Below, piece by piece: positions 34,029 through 46,300 of a stretch of 64,000 bases of DNA. A program made the translations under genes and the position numbers. Location: assembly GCF_932276165.1 (NCBI RefSeq), contig NC_063988.1, positions 1,426,001 through 1,490,000 on the forward strand, written 5' to 3'. The stretch's first letter is position 1. Each line of letters begins with the position of its first letter. The notes beneath the pieces are model-generated. The model was not told the origin of the DNA. It made no database searches and saw only the letters and a program-made list of their open reading frames with translations. The stretch is from Plutella xylostella. Its lineage: Eukaryota; Arthropoda; Insecta; Lepidoptera; Plutellidae.

Positions 34029-34680
34029 TGTCTTAGTATTTGAACCAAAAAATCATAACCTGTTTTCACACAAGTATAATACTAATAGAAATTTTCAATC
34101 ATATTTCAAAGTTAATTAAATATAGATTGATATGCATGAGACGAGATTTTGTATAGGTACTGAATGTATTTTTATTATTATTTACTTACATTTTCTTGAA
34201 TTGATTTTATAGATTTTTAATGGAATTTTATATGTATCACGTTAATTTATTTTTTATACTTACGTTTATATTTGTTCAAATTAGTGAGAAATTAGTTTAT
34301 AAGGTTTTATGAAATCGTACAAAGTACCTACTTAGGTTGTTTTGTATGCCATGGTTTTTATTCTGTAAGTGTCATTTAGATAAAATTTCAACCCTGATTT
34401 TAACCAAAAAATCCCGTACTTACATACATACGTATTTTGAAAATTATAAGTTTTTTATTAGAATTGAGTCACGACGAAAGTACATAATTTAAGCTGAATC
34501 AAAGGTGCCTTGATTAAATTGTAAGATGAAAATCACGTAGGTAAGTTATAAAGGCGATATTAATTGGCCATAATTATTATAAACAGGTATTTGTGCCTTA
34601 TCTACAAGTATTGTAATCACCGGTAGCCTTTCAGTCGCAGTAATTTTATACAAATAAACTATTTCAATGGATTTCTTTTG
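34029..34680 (+). other. Myosin 3' UTR and polyadenylation signal
   Basis: AT-rich sequence follows the stop codon. A canonical AATAAA lies at 34653-34658, with a T-rich stretch just after, so the transcript probably ends near 34.68 kb. This is only about 50 bp before a (GTCT)n-associated repeat. Confidence 0.55.
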
Positions 34681-34723
34681 TTTCTTTTAAATCTTAATAT
34701 ACGCGTGCAGATAAAGAAACAAT

Positions 34724-34926
34724 CCTTACTAATATTATAAATGTGAAAGTAACTGTGTCTGTCTGTCTGTCTGTTACTCTTTCACGACAAAACTACTGAA
34801 CGGATTTGAATGAAATTTGGTATACATATGGTATAGATCCTGGGAAAGAACATAGGCTACTTTTTATCCCGGCATTCCCACGGGAAAACTTTTTAAGGCG
34901 AAGCGTAGCTCGCGGGGACAGCTAGT
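34724..34926. repeat. (GTCT)n-associated lepidopteran interspersed repeat, copy 2
   Basis: Reverse orientation of copy 1: ACTAATATTATAAATGTGAAAG, a (GTCT)n run of about four units, ending GCGGGGACAGCTAGT. Just downstream of the myosin poly(A) signal. Known lepidopteran repeats carry such hitchhiking microsatellites; the superfamily is uncertain. Confidence 0.75.
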
Positions 34927-36582
34927 TAATAAATAACAGTGAACGGACACAAAGCTCGCATGTACCTTTCTCTGATCGCACTTATGGAATGGGCGCCATT
35001 TTCCTACTATTTCATTATCTGCACACGTTATACCTATAATAGATTTCAATATAATATGCCACATTTAACAGCAATTGGAATAAGAGTAAACTATCACAGG
35101 CAGTAATTTAAAGACATAATAATAATTCACCATAGTCTGTATTTATAAAATGTTACATTTTTACATGTTCATTTTGATAATTATAACAATACGGAGTTAC
35201 GGCGGCATTCATTTCTCAGTCTTCTAAAATAACATAATAAGTGAATTAACATTACGTTGCTGGCTTCGTCACACACATTCTGTGATTTGTAGATGATTTA
35301 TAGATTTCAGAAGCAGCGCCTAACCTCAAAAATAGTTACTACATTGCATACCCCCATAACTCCGTATTATTAACATAATTAAACCATATATTAAACTTAG
35401 GGCTATATAATACATAGTCTTTTAAGCCTTAAGGCATTTGTGATGGTCGAAGACCACTTCTGGCCTCAAAAATGCACTTCTTAGTAGTACGCTCCTTATA
35501 TTGATACATTCTATATTCTGCATTTCATTGGAAGATTTGTTTTTTAAATATTTTAAAACTAAAAGAAACCATTTATACTGAAAAACATAAATACATGTCT
35601 CTTTATATTTTATTTACCCACACTATCTAACCAGAGGATGAATTGATTAAAAGTTAATTGTTCTGATTTTGAAATCTAATTAGATAAATATAAAAATATT
35701 GACTGGGTAACCAAGGAAAATATACTATCTTCCTCTTATAAGGCACCACATATAAATATATTCCTCTGGTTTGGCCGCAAGTTCATTTAATCGAAAATAA
35801 ACACCAAACTACAAAATATTGGATAAATCCAATATTATTTAAATGCCACCAGTCTATTCAGTGGAATGTATACTTATGGTACGAGGACATATTCATATTT
35901 TGTGACATGGAAAGGGGTTTTAGCGGTAAAAATAAATAAAATGTTCAGTTCATACATAAATATAGATATTCTCAAAAGTAATACTGCATTTACGGTCAAC
36001 ATTAAACTTTATTATGCCTCTACATACCACAAGTATACATGTATAATATTTATCTATGTCGATGTAAACTAGAACTTAAAATCAATCCCAATATTCGAAT
36101 AGCTTTTTTTATAATCACAGGTTTGGGCTTAGCTTTTACAGTGATAGAATTTCGAAAAATTGATAATGTTGGAAGATAATTTTGTTTAGGACTTCATTTT
36201 AAGTGAAAGTGCCATGAATATAAAACATACACGCACAATAAGAAACCTCCGCGGCTTAGCCGTGTCGGTTAAAATTAGTCAATACCTCCAGCTCTTCACA
36301 AATACATAAGTTCGCTGCAATATCTTACGGCTAACTTAACATAACTTACACAAGCCAATCAGAAATGTGCAGCGCTAACAGCTAACAAATATATACAAAC
36401 TTGCACAAGAGTTCATGTACCCTATCAACATTTATACATCAATCCGTGACACCAAATAGGTAACTAGCGCGTCAATTGCTTTGGTAATTGATAAAAATTT
36501 GGTCGCACACACACACTTAGCACCGAGTTCACTGCTAATCCTCGTAATTGTAACAGTAATAGTCATAGTAGTTGTCCCTGTG
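34927..36582. other. Convergent intergenic region and Cdk12 3' UTR
   Basis: Between the repeat after the myosin gene and the Cdk12 stop. No coding signal. Several TTTATT (AATAAA on the minus strand) could end the Cdk12 transcript; none is clearly best. Confidence 0.5.
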
Positions 36583-37323
36583 TTATTTCACTTGTTGGAC
36601 GGCCTCCTGGGTGTCCTGTTTGAAGGCTGTTTCTGTCTTGTAGGGGGCGTCCTGTGAGTTGGAGTCGCTCTTGGCGTCCATTTTGTCCTGGTCGTAGGGC
36701 GCGCCGCCGAAGGAGTAGTTTGCGTTCTTGGCCTTGGGCTGCTGCTCCGCCTCGCGCTGCTGGCGGCGCCGCTGCTTCGACCACAGCTCGTGGCAGTCCT
36801 GCCACGTCGGCAGCTCCGGAGCCGTCATACTGGAGAAATTGGATATTCAATTAGTAAAAAATATACAGGGTTATGTATGTCAACAGTTTCTCGTTCGAAT
36901 CTCTGTTTAATCTCCTACGACTATTGAGCTCGCGTTGATACAATTATTATCAAACAGAAATGTAGCACAGAAAACCATATATCAAAATAACTAAAGTGAA
37001 TTGAAAAGCACACACTATATAACAATAAACAGGGTACAAACAAACAAAACTCACTGATCGGGCACGACATTCTTCAGCCAGGGGCTCTTGAGCGCCTCTT
37101 CCGCCGTTATCCTCTTATCGGGGTCTAGTTCTAGCATCCTGTCCAGTAGATTCAGTGCGGGGGCGGGCATGAATGCGAAGTGTTCTCGGACGCAGCGCTT
37201 GTGGAAGCGTTTAGGCCGTAAGGTGTGCCACAGAGGCAGGTTCACCACGTTGGGCCACACGCCCGGGACCGGGGTGCCGCACACGCGCGATATCATCTCC
37301 AGTTGCATCATTTCTACGTTGGC
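36583..37323 (-). CDS. Cdk12: Cdk12 C-lobe end and C-terminal extension exons
   Basis: Exon 37323-37055 ends the kinase fold (LLDRMLELDPDKRITAEEAL). Exon 36829-36583 encodes the tail starting MTAPELPTWQDCHELWSKQR, which in CDK12/13 helps hold the nucleotide. The tail ends QEAVQQVK at a TAA (36583-36585). The 3' UTR continues to the left, but I could not fix the poly(A) site. Confidence 0.93.
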
Positions 37324-40300
37324 CTGGAAGAGATTAGGGAGGGATGTATATATAGCACATGGTAGAGTTATGAATATGAATGAATACAGGCTCTAATGGA
37401 TATAGTAAGGGTATTATATTATATTATATTCTATTATATTCTCTGTGGGGGTAACAGTACCTGCACCTGGCTCTCTCGAGTGGAACCTTTGTGCATATCC
37501 CCAAGGTCTAAACTGCCTTCCTAAGCTTGGACCATTTCCCACCACGCTGGTCCACTGCGGGTTGGTGGGTTCACATATCTAGATGTGCTAAATCTAGATA
37601 TGCAGGTTTCCTCACGATGTTTTCCTTCACCGTAAGAGCGATGGTATACATTGTACTTACGTTAAAAGAACTCATTGGTAAATGTCAGCGCCGGGATTCG
37701 AACCCGCATCTCTTGATTGAGAAGCGGGCGTTCACCCGACTGAGCTACCACCGCTCTCTCTATAGTAAGGGTATGGCAGCAAAAGTTATTTAAGATAGAG
37801 ACAGGCAAAAGTGTTTGCAGTGGGCAATTTACAGGTTAGGCTGCCGGTCTACCAAAGCAGAGCAGACAAAATCGACCAATGAATTGCATCCAAACCCTGT
37901 TCATGCAATTTCATTAGACGATTGTTGGGTCACAAACCGCTCCTCTAGGTCGCTTTTGATTGGTTGACAGACCTCCGTAACCACTTGCTACCAAACAACA
38001 GCCTCATACCTGGAACACGGGATGCTTCAAGAACAGCTCTCCCAGTATACATCCCATGGACCACACGTCCACAGCCGGCCCGTACCGCTCCTCGCCCAGC
38101 AGCAGCTCCGGCGGCCGGTACCACAGCGTGATCACCTTGTTGGTGTACGGCCGCGCCCGGTCTTCTGCTGACCAGAGTCGGGCTAGACCGAAGTCGCCGA
38201 GCTTCACTTCTCCTCTGGAAGGGTGAAGAATTTCGGTTTATTGGAAGTTTAAAATATATTGCTTCATAGACGTTGAAAGTTTTTACACCGTTCTAAATGG
38301 TCAACATATTATACACGGTACACACGCTACACAATCGCAGCCCCATAAAAATTCCACTGCTCGAAAAGAGCGTCCTCCAGTGACGTATCCATCTGTTCCT
38401 TATATGAGTCGGCGCACCGTGGACAGCCAGCGACTGATATTAATATGACTGGCCAATCCTTTCACCAGTGACAAACTCTGGCTCTTAGTTTTATAATAAA
38501 ATAGAATATGTAACAACAGCCGCCATTTTCATACAATTTCTGCGTAAATGACAAACCCACTCACTTATTATTCATCAATATATTGCTGCACTTGATGTCC
38601 CGATGCAGGAAGTTCTTCCGGTGGCAGTAGGCGAGCCCGTCCAGCAGCTGGCGCATGATGGACGCGTTGTGGCTCTCCGTGAAGTCCACCATCTTGGACT
38701 CCAGCAGGCCCATCAGGTCGTGGTCCATGTACTCGAACACGAGGTAGAACGAGCCTTTGTCCTGGGGATTGGAGATTTGATTTGTTATATTTTGGTGGCT
38801 CTAAGATACAATTTTTGACAATACATTTTTTATAAACTAAGGTTGAATAATGGGATAAAAGTTAGCATATAGCTATCTCACTCTCCATCTTGCCAATGAT
38901 CTACATACAATCATGTCTCCTGAGATAGAAGCTACTGTCGCGGGTGTCGAAGACTACAAAAACAATTTGTACATAAAATATCTTATATCATTATATGCCA
39001 CTATGCCGCTTGGTCGCTATTGGTCTAAGCGATTAGACTCGTCTACGATTAGAATCTTCTACAATACTGTTTTGTACGATATAAACAAAATGTCCAAAAA
39101 CTCACCTTCCTAAAGTCAAGCGCGTCCTGCTTATCCGTGACAATCTCCCTCAAATTCACTATATTCTTATGATTCAGCTGCCTGAGGATCTTGATCTCGC
39201 GCACGGCGGTGATGGGGAAGCCCTCCTTCTCGTTCTCGAGACGGACCTTCTTGAGCGCCACCAGCTGGTTGGTGTTCTTGTCTCTGGCTTTGTAAACCTG
39301 CCCGTACGTGCCCTCGCCGATTTGGGTTATAACCTGGGAAGGAAAAGTTGTGCTATGTAGTTATGGAGTCTATCATAATTTTGAGGTTGTCCATCAATGA
39401 AATGGAACAGGCTAATGATGATGAAGGAATAAACATTTTACCTAGGATGACTATAAAAGAAATAAACTTTGAGGACCAAGGACCATTTTGTCCGGTATCC
39501 CTTTGCAAACAAAACATGTTTCTTTGACTATATTGACTAAATATGGAAACCCAAGGGATCGGGTATTGTGGCGCTCCTTAGGAGGGGTCCAGGTCCAGGA
39601 CGATTATTACATACGTATTTGACTATGATATTAAAGAGTAATACCTGGAAGCCGTCGACGCACTTCTCGCCCCAGTCCTTGGCGTGGTGCGTGGGCGTGG
39701 CCACCGGCACCACCTTCGAGCCGCGCCGCTTTAGGATGCGCGGCCTCTTCAGCTTGGAGCCGGCCTGGAATCAAGCGAACGACACATATAAAAATCATGT
39801 GAAAACGCTACTATTAGTAGGTAAATACTATTTGAAAGTATTGATGAAATTAAATTGAATGTAAAATAGTATTCGCTTTTCTCTGCCTTATTTTTGAACT
39901 ATCTATCTTTGTCTTGAATACAAAACTGTGTGGTTTTCTAGGTCTGTGTGGTCGGGTTATGTTACGCGTTACACATATCGAAAATGGGTACGTAATCAAT
40001 ACGAAAATGTCACCCGTTACAAAACTGCGAGTACCTACGAAGGCGAAGCAGTGTAAACAGATTTAAAATTCAACGAGATAGAGCGAGATAGCCAGTATCC
40101 ACCTGCCATTTTCGTTTCGTTTCGACTTTTAAGGACATGGTAGTGTGTAGGTGTAGTGTACTCACGGCATTGGGGTCGCCGCGGGCGCCCTGGCGCGAGC
40201 TGAACACGTGCGAGTACTGGTCGCGGCGGGACGCGGGCGGCGGCGTGGAGCCGTCCAGCTCGTCGCCGCTCAGCTCCTCCGAGCCGGGGATCACTGCGGG

Positions 40301-43300
40301 GGTAATAGTATTAGCGTGTATCGGAACTAAGGGCGGGATTCTAATCCATCTACAGTTTGCGTATTATTATAAGCTGGATCCACACCAGAAGATTCGTTAG
40401 ACGATCCACGCTATACGATCGAGCGCGGCCTTAAACTTGTGTATGCCATGCGCGACAGGATCGCGTTGGGTTGACTAGTGTGAGGACCCGGCTATTTATC
40501 AAAGGGGCTCGGAAATATCGCCACAGGCGACATCCCGGCTATGTTTGGAAGCATGCTATTGAATCTGACTATGCTTTGTATTCAGACACGATTGATATGC
40601 CAAAAGGATAGTTATAGGTCACTCGTAACGCAGCTTTGGTGACGATGATAGTTCAACAGTGTATCAATAGGCTATGTTATAATAACGGAGTATTACATAG
40701 ATTGTAACAGGATGTTGCAAGACTTACCAGGGGGCATAGGTAGGTTCATAATTCCAGTTCTCTTGGGCTTCTTTACAGGACTAGGTGAGGGGGTACTGAG
40801 CGGACTCGTGTCATTGGCTAATGACTTCAGATCTTCCACCTGAAAAAGAAATAGCTGACTTTAGAACACATATTCAGCACTTCATAACTTACATTATTAT
40901 ATAGTATATTGTATGAATGAGAATGAGGACAGGACAGGAACTGTCCTGTTTGAATTTATGTTGTCACAGTGTCATCGTGTGATCATCTAATAGATAGAGT
41001 CTCGTACAAGAACTCATGACTTTATCAGAGTGGACATCACATGGTTATGATTGCATGCGGAAAAGCTATAGATCGCATCCAGTGGCGTGCTTTGGGAGAG
41101 GCCTACGTCCAGCAGTGGACTGATATAGGCTGATGATGTTGATGATGAGGATGATGGACATCACAAGCTCCGTAGAGTCCATAATATGTGTGCAGCAAAC
41201 TATGCCGGTTCATTCCATCAGGCACCTAATAGCATTTAATCCGCGTAAGTACCTGAGTATTAGGCGGCATCGGCAGCTTGGTGAGGCTGCGCGGCTTGGG
41301 CGGCGGCGGCTGCTGGTTCTGCAGGTACACGCCCTCCACCACGGAGGCGGGCGGCGGCGGCGAACGATGATGATGAGGATGATGGACATCACAAGCTCCG
41401 TAAAGTCCATATGGGTTTATAGCAAACTTTGCCGGTCCATTCCAATAGGCACCCTTCTACAATTTCAACCGGAAAGTTACCTGAGTATTAGGCGGCATAG
41501 GCAGCTTGGTTAAACTGCGCGGCTTGGGCGGCGGCGGCTGCTGGTTCTGCAGGTACACGCCCTCCACCACGGAGGCGGGCGGCGGCGGCGGCGACGGCAG
41601 CGGCGGCGCGCTAGGGGGCGACGGCGAGCGGGCAGGTTGAGCCTGGAGGGTAGGGGTGTTATAGTAATGGGGTATGATGGGGAGGTTCTGGGAATGTAGA
41701 GTTGGCAAATATGTATCCGCTTCAGGGCTTACATGTTTTAATTAAAATATACCTACTGTGACGATTGATAAATGATTCAAAGAGATCTAGAGGCGATGTA
41801 TCTGAATACGCAAATAATATGTTGATTTGCAACTATCAAATCGAACACTAACACAGCACACTGGTCTGCGTGACATAATAAGCGTATGTCACCATTCATC
41901 GCATTAGTGGGGTCAGTAGGGGTTGGAGCATAACTGAAAATATGTCATCTCATCTCACACTCTGGTCTTAGTAGGCTCAGTAGGGACGTAAATTATATAA
42001 ACGTGTTACCTCATTGGCGGCGTGGTTGTTGACGGGCGGCGGCTCGGACTGCTCGCTCTCCGCGCTCGGCATCGGGATATCAGACATCTCCGCTATCGTC
42101 TCCTTAGACCCGTTCTCTTTCGACTGGAAGGAGACCAAATAGTGAGTATAGGCATATAACTTTTATGTATGTAAAAACAGAGTGATAGCTTATAAGTGAA
42201 AATCCATGTGAGAAAAGTTATGACACACGTTATGTTTGAGCGGAGTGGAGTGGGAAACCTGCAGCCCTTCGTGGATTGATGAGGAAGACCATGAACTGTG
42301 TGTACCTTCCGTGTGAGGGTCATATTATGATATCAGTGTATTGATTCATACATGTATTGTGCGTCCACCGCAAACTATTCACTATGCTTGTTTAGCTGGC
42401 AGTGGACGCTCGGCGTAAGTATAGTTATCGTGACTCACCTGCGTAGAGCTGTCGGCGGTGGCGTTGGACAGCTCGTCGATGGTGAGCACGTCGGGGTTGT
42501 TGACGGACGTGGTGGACGACAGCGCGCCCTGAGACTCCTCCTCCTTCTGGTTCAGGATCTCTTGCAGTTTCTGGAATGTTCGAATGAGGTTTTATCGACA
42601 GATATTTAATTCTAGACATACCTTTAGAGCAGTAGCAATGGACACCATATGCAAACGGCAGATGGACTAATGCTATATCCCGCTCTATCTCTAGCAGAAG
42701 GCCTCCTGTCTACTGCCACTTATGGAACAGCCGCCATTTTCATATTGTTTCTTTTGTCACGGGAGTTAAACTACATTTTATCGTAATAAGCATAATGTCC
42801 TCCTAGCCGAATTTCGACCACGGCGGCCAATCTCAATTGAGATCAGCCATCTACGCAGGAGTAGATTATAGTGCCCAAGTGTGTGCGCAGTACACAGGAG
42901 CACTCTCTGTTCCATCACTCTCATAGCCCAATGGGACGGATTGACCGACACGACTGGAGAGAGCTAGGCGCAGGACCGACTGCTTTACATGCCCATCCGA
43001 CAGCATGGATCGTTTCACTGTTTCGGACATCAGGTGATCAGCCTTCTATGTCCTAACTCCTAACCAAACTTAGAACCACAATTTAGAAACACAAATTGAT
43101 GGTCCCACCCGGGAATCGAACCCGGGACCTCTGGGTCATGAAGCGAAGCTTCTACCACTAGACCACAGAGGCAGTAATAAGCATGCATATACACCAGTAT
43201 GCATTTACCAGCTCATGACCGCTTGCGGCGGTGAGTTATTAGACTTTCTCTTCGATATTTTAAGAAGAAACTTATGAAGTAATCAGTCACCGCCACATAC

Positions 43301-46300
43301 CTTAGCCCTCTTATGCTTGTCCTTGACGAGCTCGGCGAACAGGCTGGTGTCGCTGATCTTCTCCTTGAAGTCGATCTTGCGCTGCAGCGCCGACGTAGAC
43401 GGCGGGCTCGGCGACTCGTGCTTTGTTCTACTGTAGAAACACGTTATGTTAATAGGGAATAATGGTATGCATGAGCAAAAGCGTGGGTTCCAATGAGTTC
43501 TTCGAATAAATGATAGTATCGCTATTACAGTGCACACATCTTGGTGAAGCCTGCACATCTAGATTAGGCTCAATATCAACCTACACATCACGCCCGTCCG
43601 CTGTTTGATGTGTTGTCCTTGTCTCATATGGCATTCCATGTACATGTCATAACAACTGCAGACCACACGCTGGCGTCAAGTCGCTGTCCCATCACCGTCA
43701 TGCCCAGTCGGGTGTCTGTCCTGACCTTAAGGATCTATTCACAAAGAACCATGTGTCATTCCAAGAAGGCTCCATTACCAACAACGTGATACAAATCTGC
43801 TCTCCCCTCCAAGCCGGTCTTTGTGAATGGAACCTATCAAGATCCGACTGTCGTCATACATTCATATTATGATTGTGCTCTTTATACCCTCACCTGTACC
43901 TAGTCTCGTCCCGATGTCTGGCGCGGTGGCGCGGCGGCGACGGCGACGACCCGCGCCGCCGCCCGCGCGACGACGAGCGACGTCGCTTGAGCGAGTTGCG
44001 ACTGTGTGACCTGCGGGGTAAGGGTTGTTGCGTTGATTGGATGTTTGGATGATTTTGTCTTCACTTCAGTCATAGGAAATGTGTTGTTTGAACTTTAAAC
44101 CCTTGAGTTACGTTAAAAAACTAATTGAATCATTTGTGTAGCCTTGTCCGATTACGAGTTAACAGCGCTTTCGGTTCGAATTTAAACTACCTACATATAA
44201 GGCATTAAAAGTGTACATATCCAACTAACAAGATTGTTTGATAAAAATGATTAACTCATACTACATTTTACACTATTATTATACCTAGAGTTTTGGAGTG
44301 TTTCCGTGTAATTTTAACTACATAGTAGCTAACAAAGCGAACATGTGTTATTCTAAAAGCATTGATTGTATATTTTATCAACAGAGTTTGATAAGTTGTC
44401 GTTCAATTCAAAAGTAAATGTCTGACAATCTAAAAAATCTACACCGTACTGCTTTGTACTGTGTACAGTGTGTACAGAACAGCTACAAAGTACCTAATAA
44501 CCCCAATATTATATTATAGGAAATTTTAGCTATTGAACTGTTTTGTTCCTCTCAGTCAAAGAACAACTTCTTCCTTGACAGAGAGGGACAAAACAGTTCT
44601 ATATCTAAAACGTCCAACTTTTCTATGAATAAGGAGGTATGTATTGATAGATAATCAAAGCTCAATCTCACCGATGCTCATGCTTGACCTCCCGGTGTCG
44701 GTCGCGGCTGCGGTGGCGGCGGCGCGGGCTGGCGCGGCGGCGCGCGCGGCGAGGCGACCAGTCGCGCTCGCGACCATCCACTGGGGAATCTGCAGGGTAA
44801 GTGGACGATGTAGTGTTCCGTGTTATAAGTTAGGTACGTATAGTATAATTATAAAACAAACGGTGGGGGGGCATGTATCTAGACCAAAATGATATCTTCT
44901 ATCTTCTCTTGATGATGATGAAAGAGGATTCGGAGCAAGACTCAATAGACGAATAACGACTGAGTGGCGTAGCGCGGCTTTGACACGTTACACCAGCGCC
45001 TCAACTCAGACCTGGTCATGATTTCTAGTGTTAGGTTTGTAGGGTTTATTTATGACTCCGGATCAACACGACGAGCAATATACTGTACGTGACCGTCTAT
45101 ACTGTACGAAGTAGACTCTTCTGTCACTTTTATTTTACTTTCAGGTCTCACGCTCACTGGCTTGTAGAAAGCGGTTATAGGATACAACGTCTTTCAAGTT
45201 TCCCTAACAAGTTTACCTATAGCCAAAAACAAACTTACCAGAAATGACCATAATAGGCGAGGCGACCCTGTGGTCCGGCCAGTAGTCCCTGTGCCTGTCT
45301 CTCTCGTACTCATTGTCGGAGTCTATGGTCACGGTCTCGTGGTACACCACGGGCGGCGCTGACGGCGTGTGCGGCGTCGTCGACTTCCTTCTTCTGAGGA
45401 GTAAGGGAAAATGAGGTTAGCGCAAGTAGGTTCGATAGTTGCAGAAGGGAAGCCTATCGGATAGTTTTAACAATGTATTGTTGTTTTATGTATATTTGAG
45501 CTATGCTTTTGTTACTATATCAGTTCGAGTGAAAATGGGATTATTATAATTATAACATTAAAATACTTGATAAATAAGCTCACTTACAGAACCATCTTTA
45601 ATTCACAACACTTTTGATTGATCAATACTTGATGAATTTGTTTGTAATAGAATATGTAGTTAGTTGCTAAGTATCTACTGTCTACACAACACAGGTAACT
45701 ACCAGTGGCGGCTGGTGCCTCAGATACCCGGTGGTGCACTTTATGGGTTTAGTAAATTTTGGAAGAAAAATAGATTATTACAATTAGAAGTAAAAAAATT
45801 ATAAGTAGGTATATTTTACCTTATTTATATTTTAAATCAATTCTGCATTCCTTTTTTGACGCGAAATTGCTTCTCCGCCGAATCGAAAACAACACACGGA
45901 AAGCAAAATAAAGCATTTAGTCTCTCACATCCACATAACCATTTCTTTTTATTGTAGGTACATTTCACTTTTTAAAATTCAGGTAGGCACTTATAAGTTT
46001 TATTTCGTGTTTGGCACTCCTATTTTAAGATGAGAAAAGGCCGAGGCGGCCCAGCAGATGTAATGTTATTTTGAAATGTCCTATTTCTTTTTATGAAGTC
46101 AATATTGTATTTTGCACTCATTTTCACTCACACAAACACACTCACGAAATCTTTACTACTTTCTTAGTTAATATAATTAGAGTAACAAATTAATTACGTA
46201 TTCGCCCGCGAAAGGTGAAACTGTGAGAATGACATGACAAGTGCATCGTTCGTAGGTCACGCCACCGGTCAAGGCCGCCGCCCGCGCCTCCCGTGGCGTC

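Noticed and set aside
43100..43173. tRNA-like sequence with A and B boxes
   Set aside because: The two acceptor-arm strands do not pair, and it is the head of a SINE with an 11-bp target duplication. The same applies to the heads near 10.05, 37.7, 58.7 and 61.35 kb.
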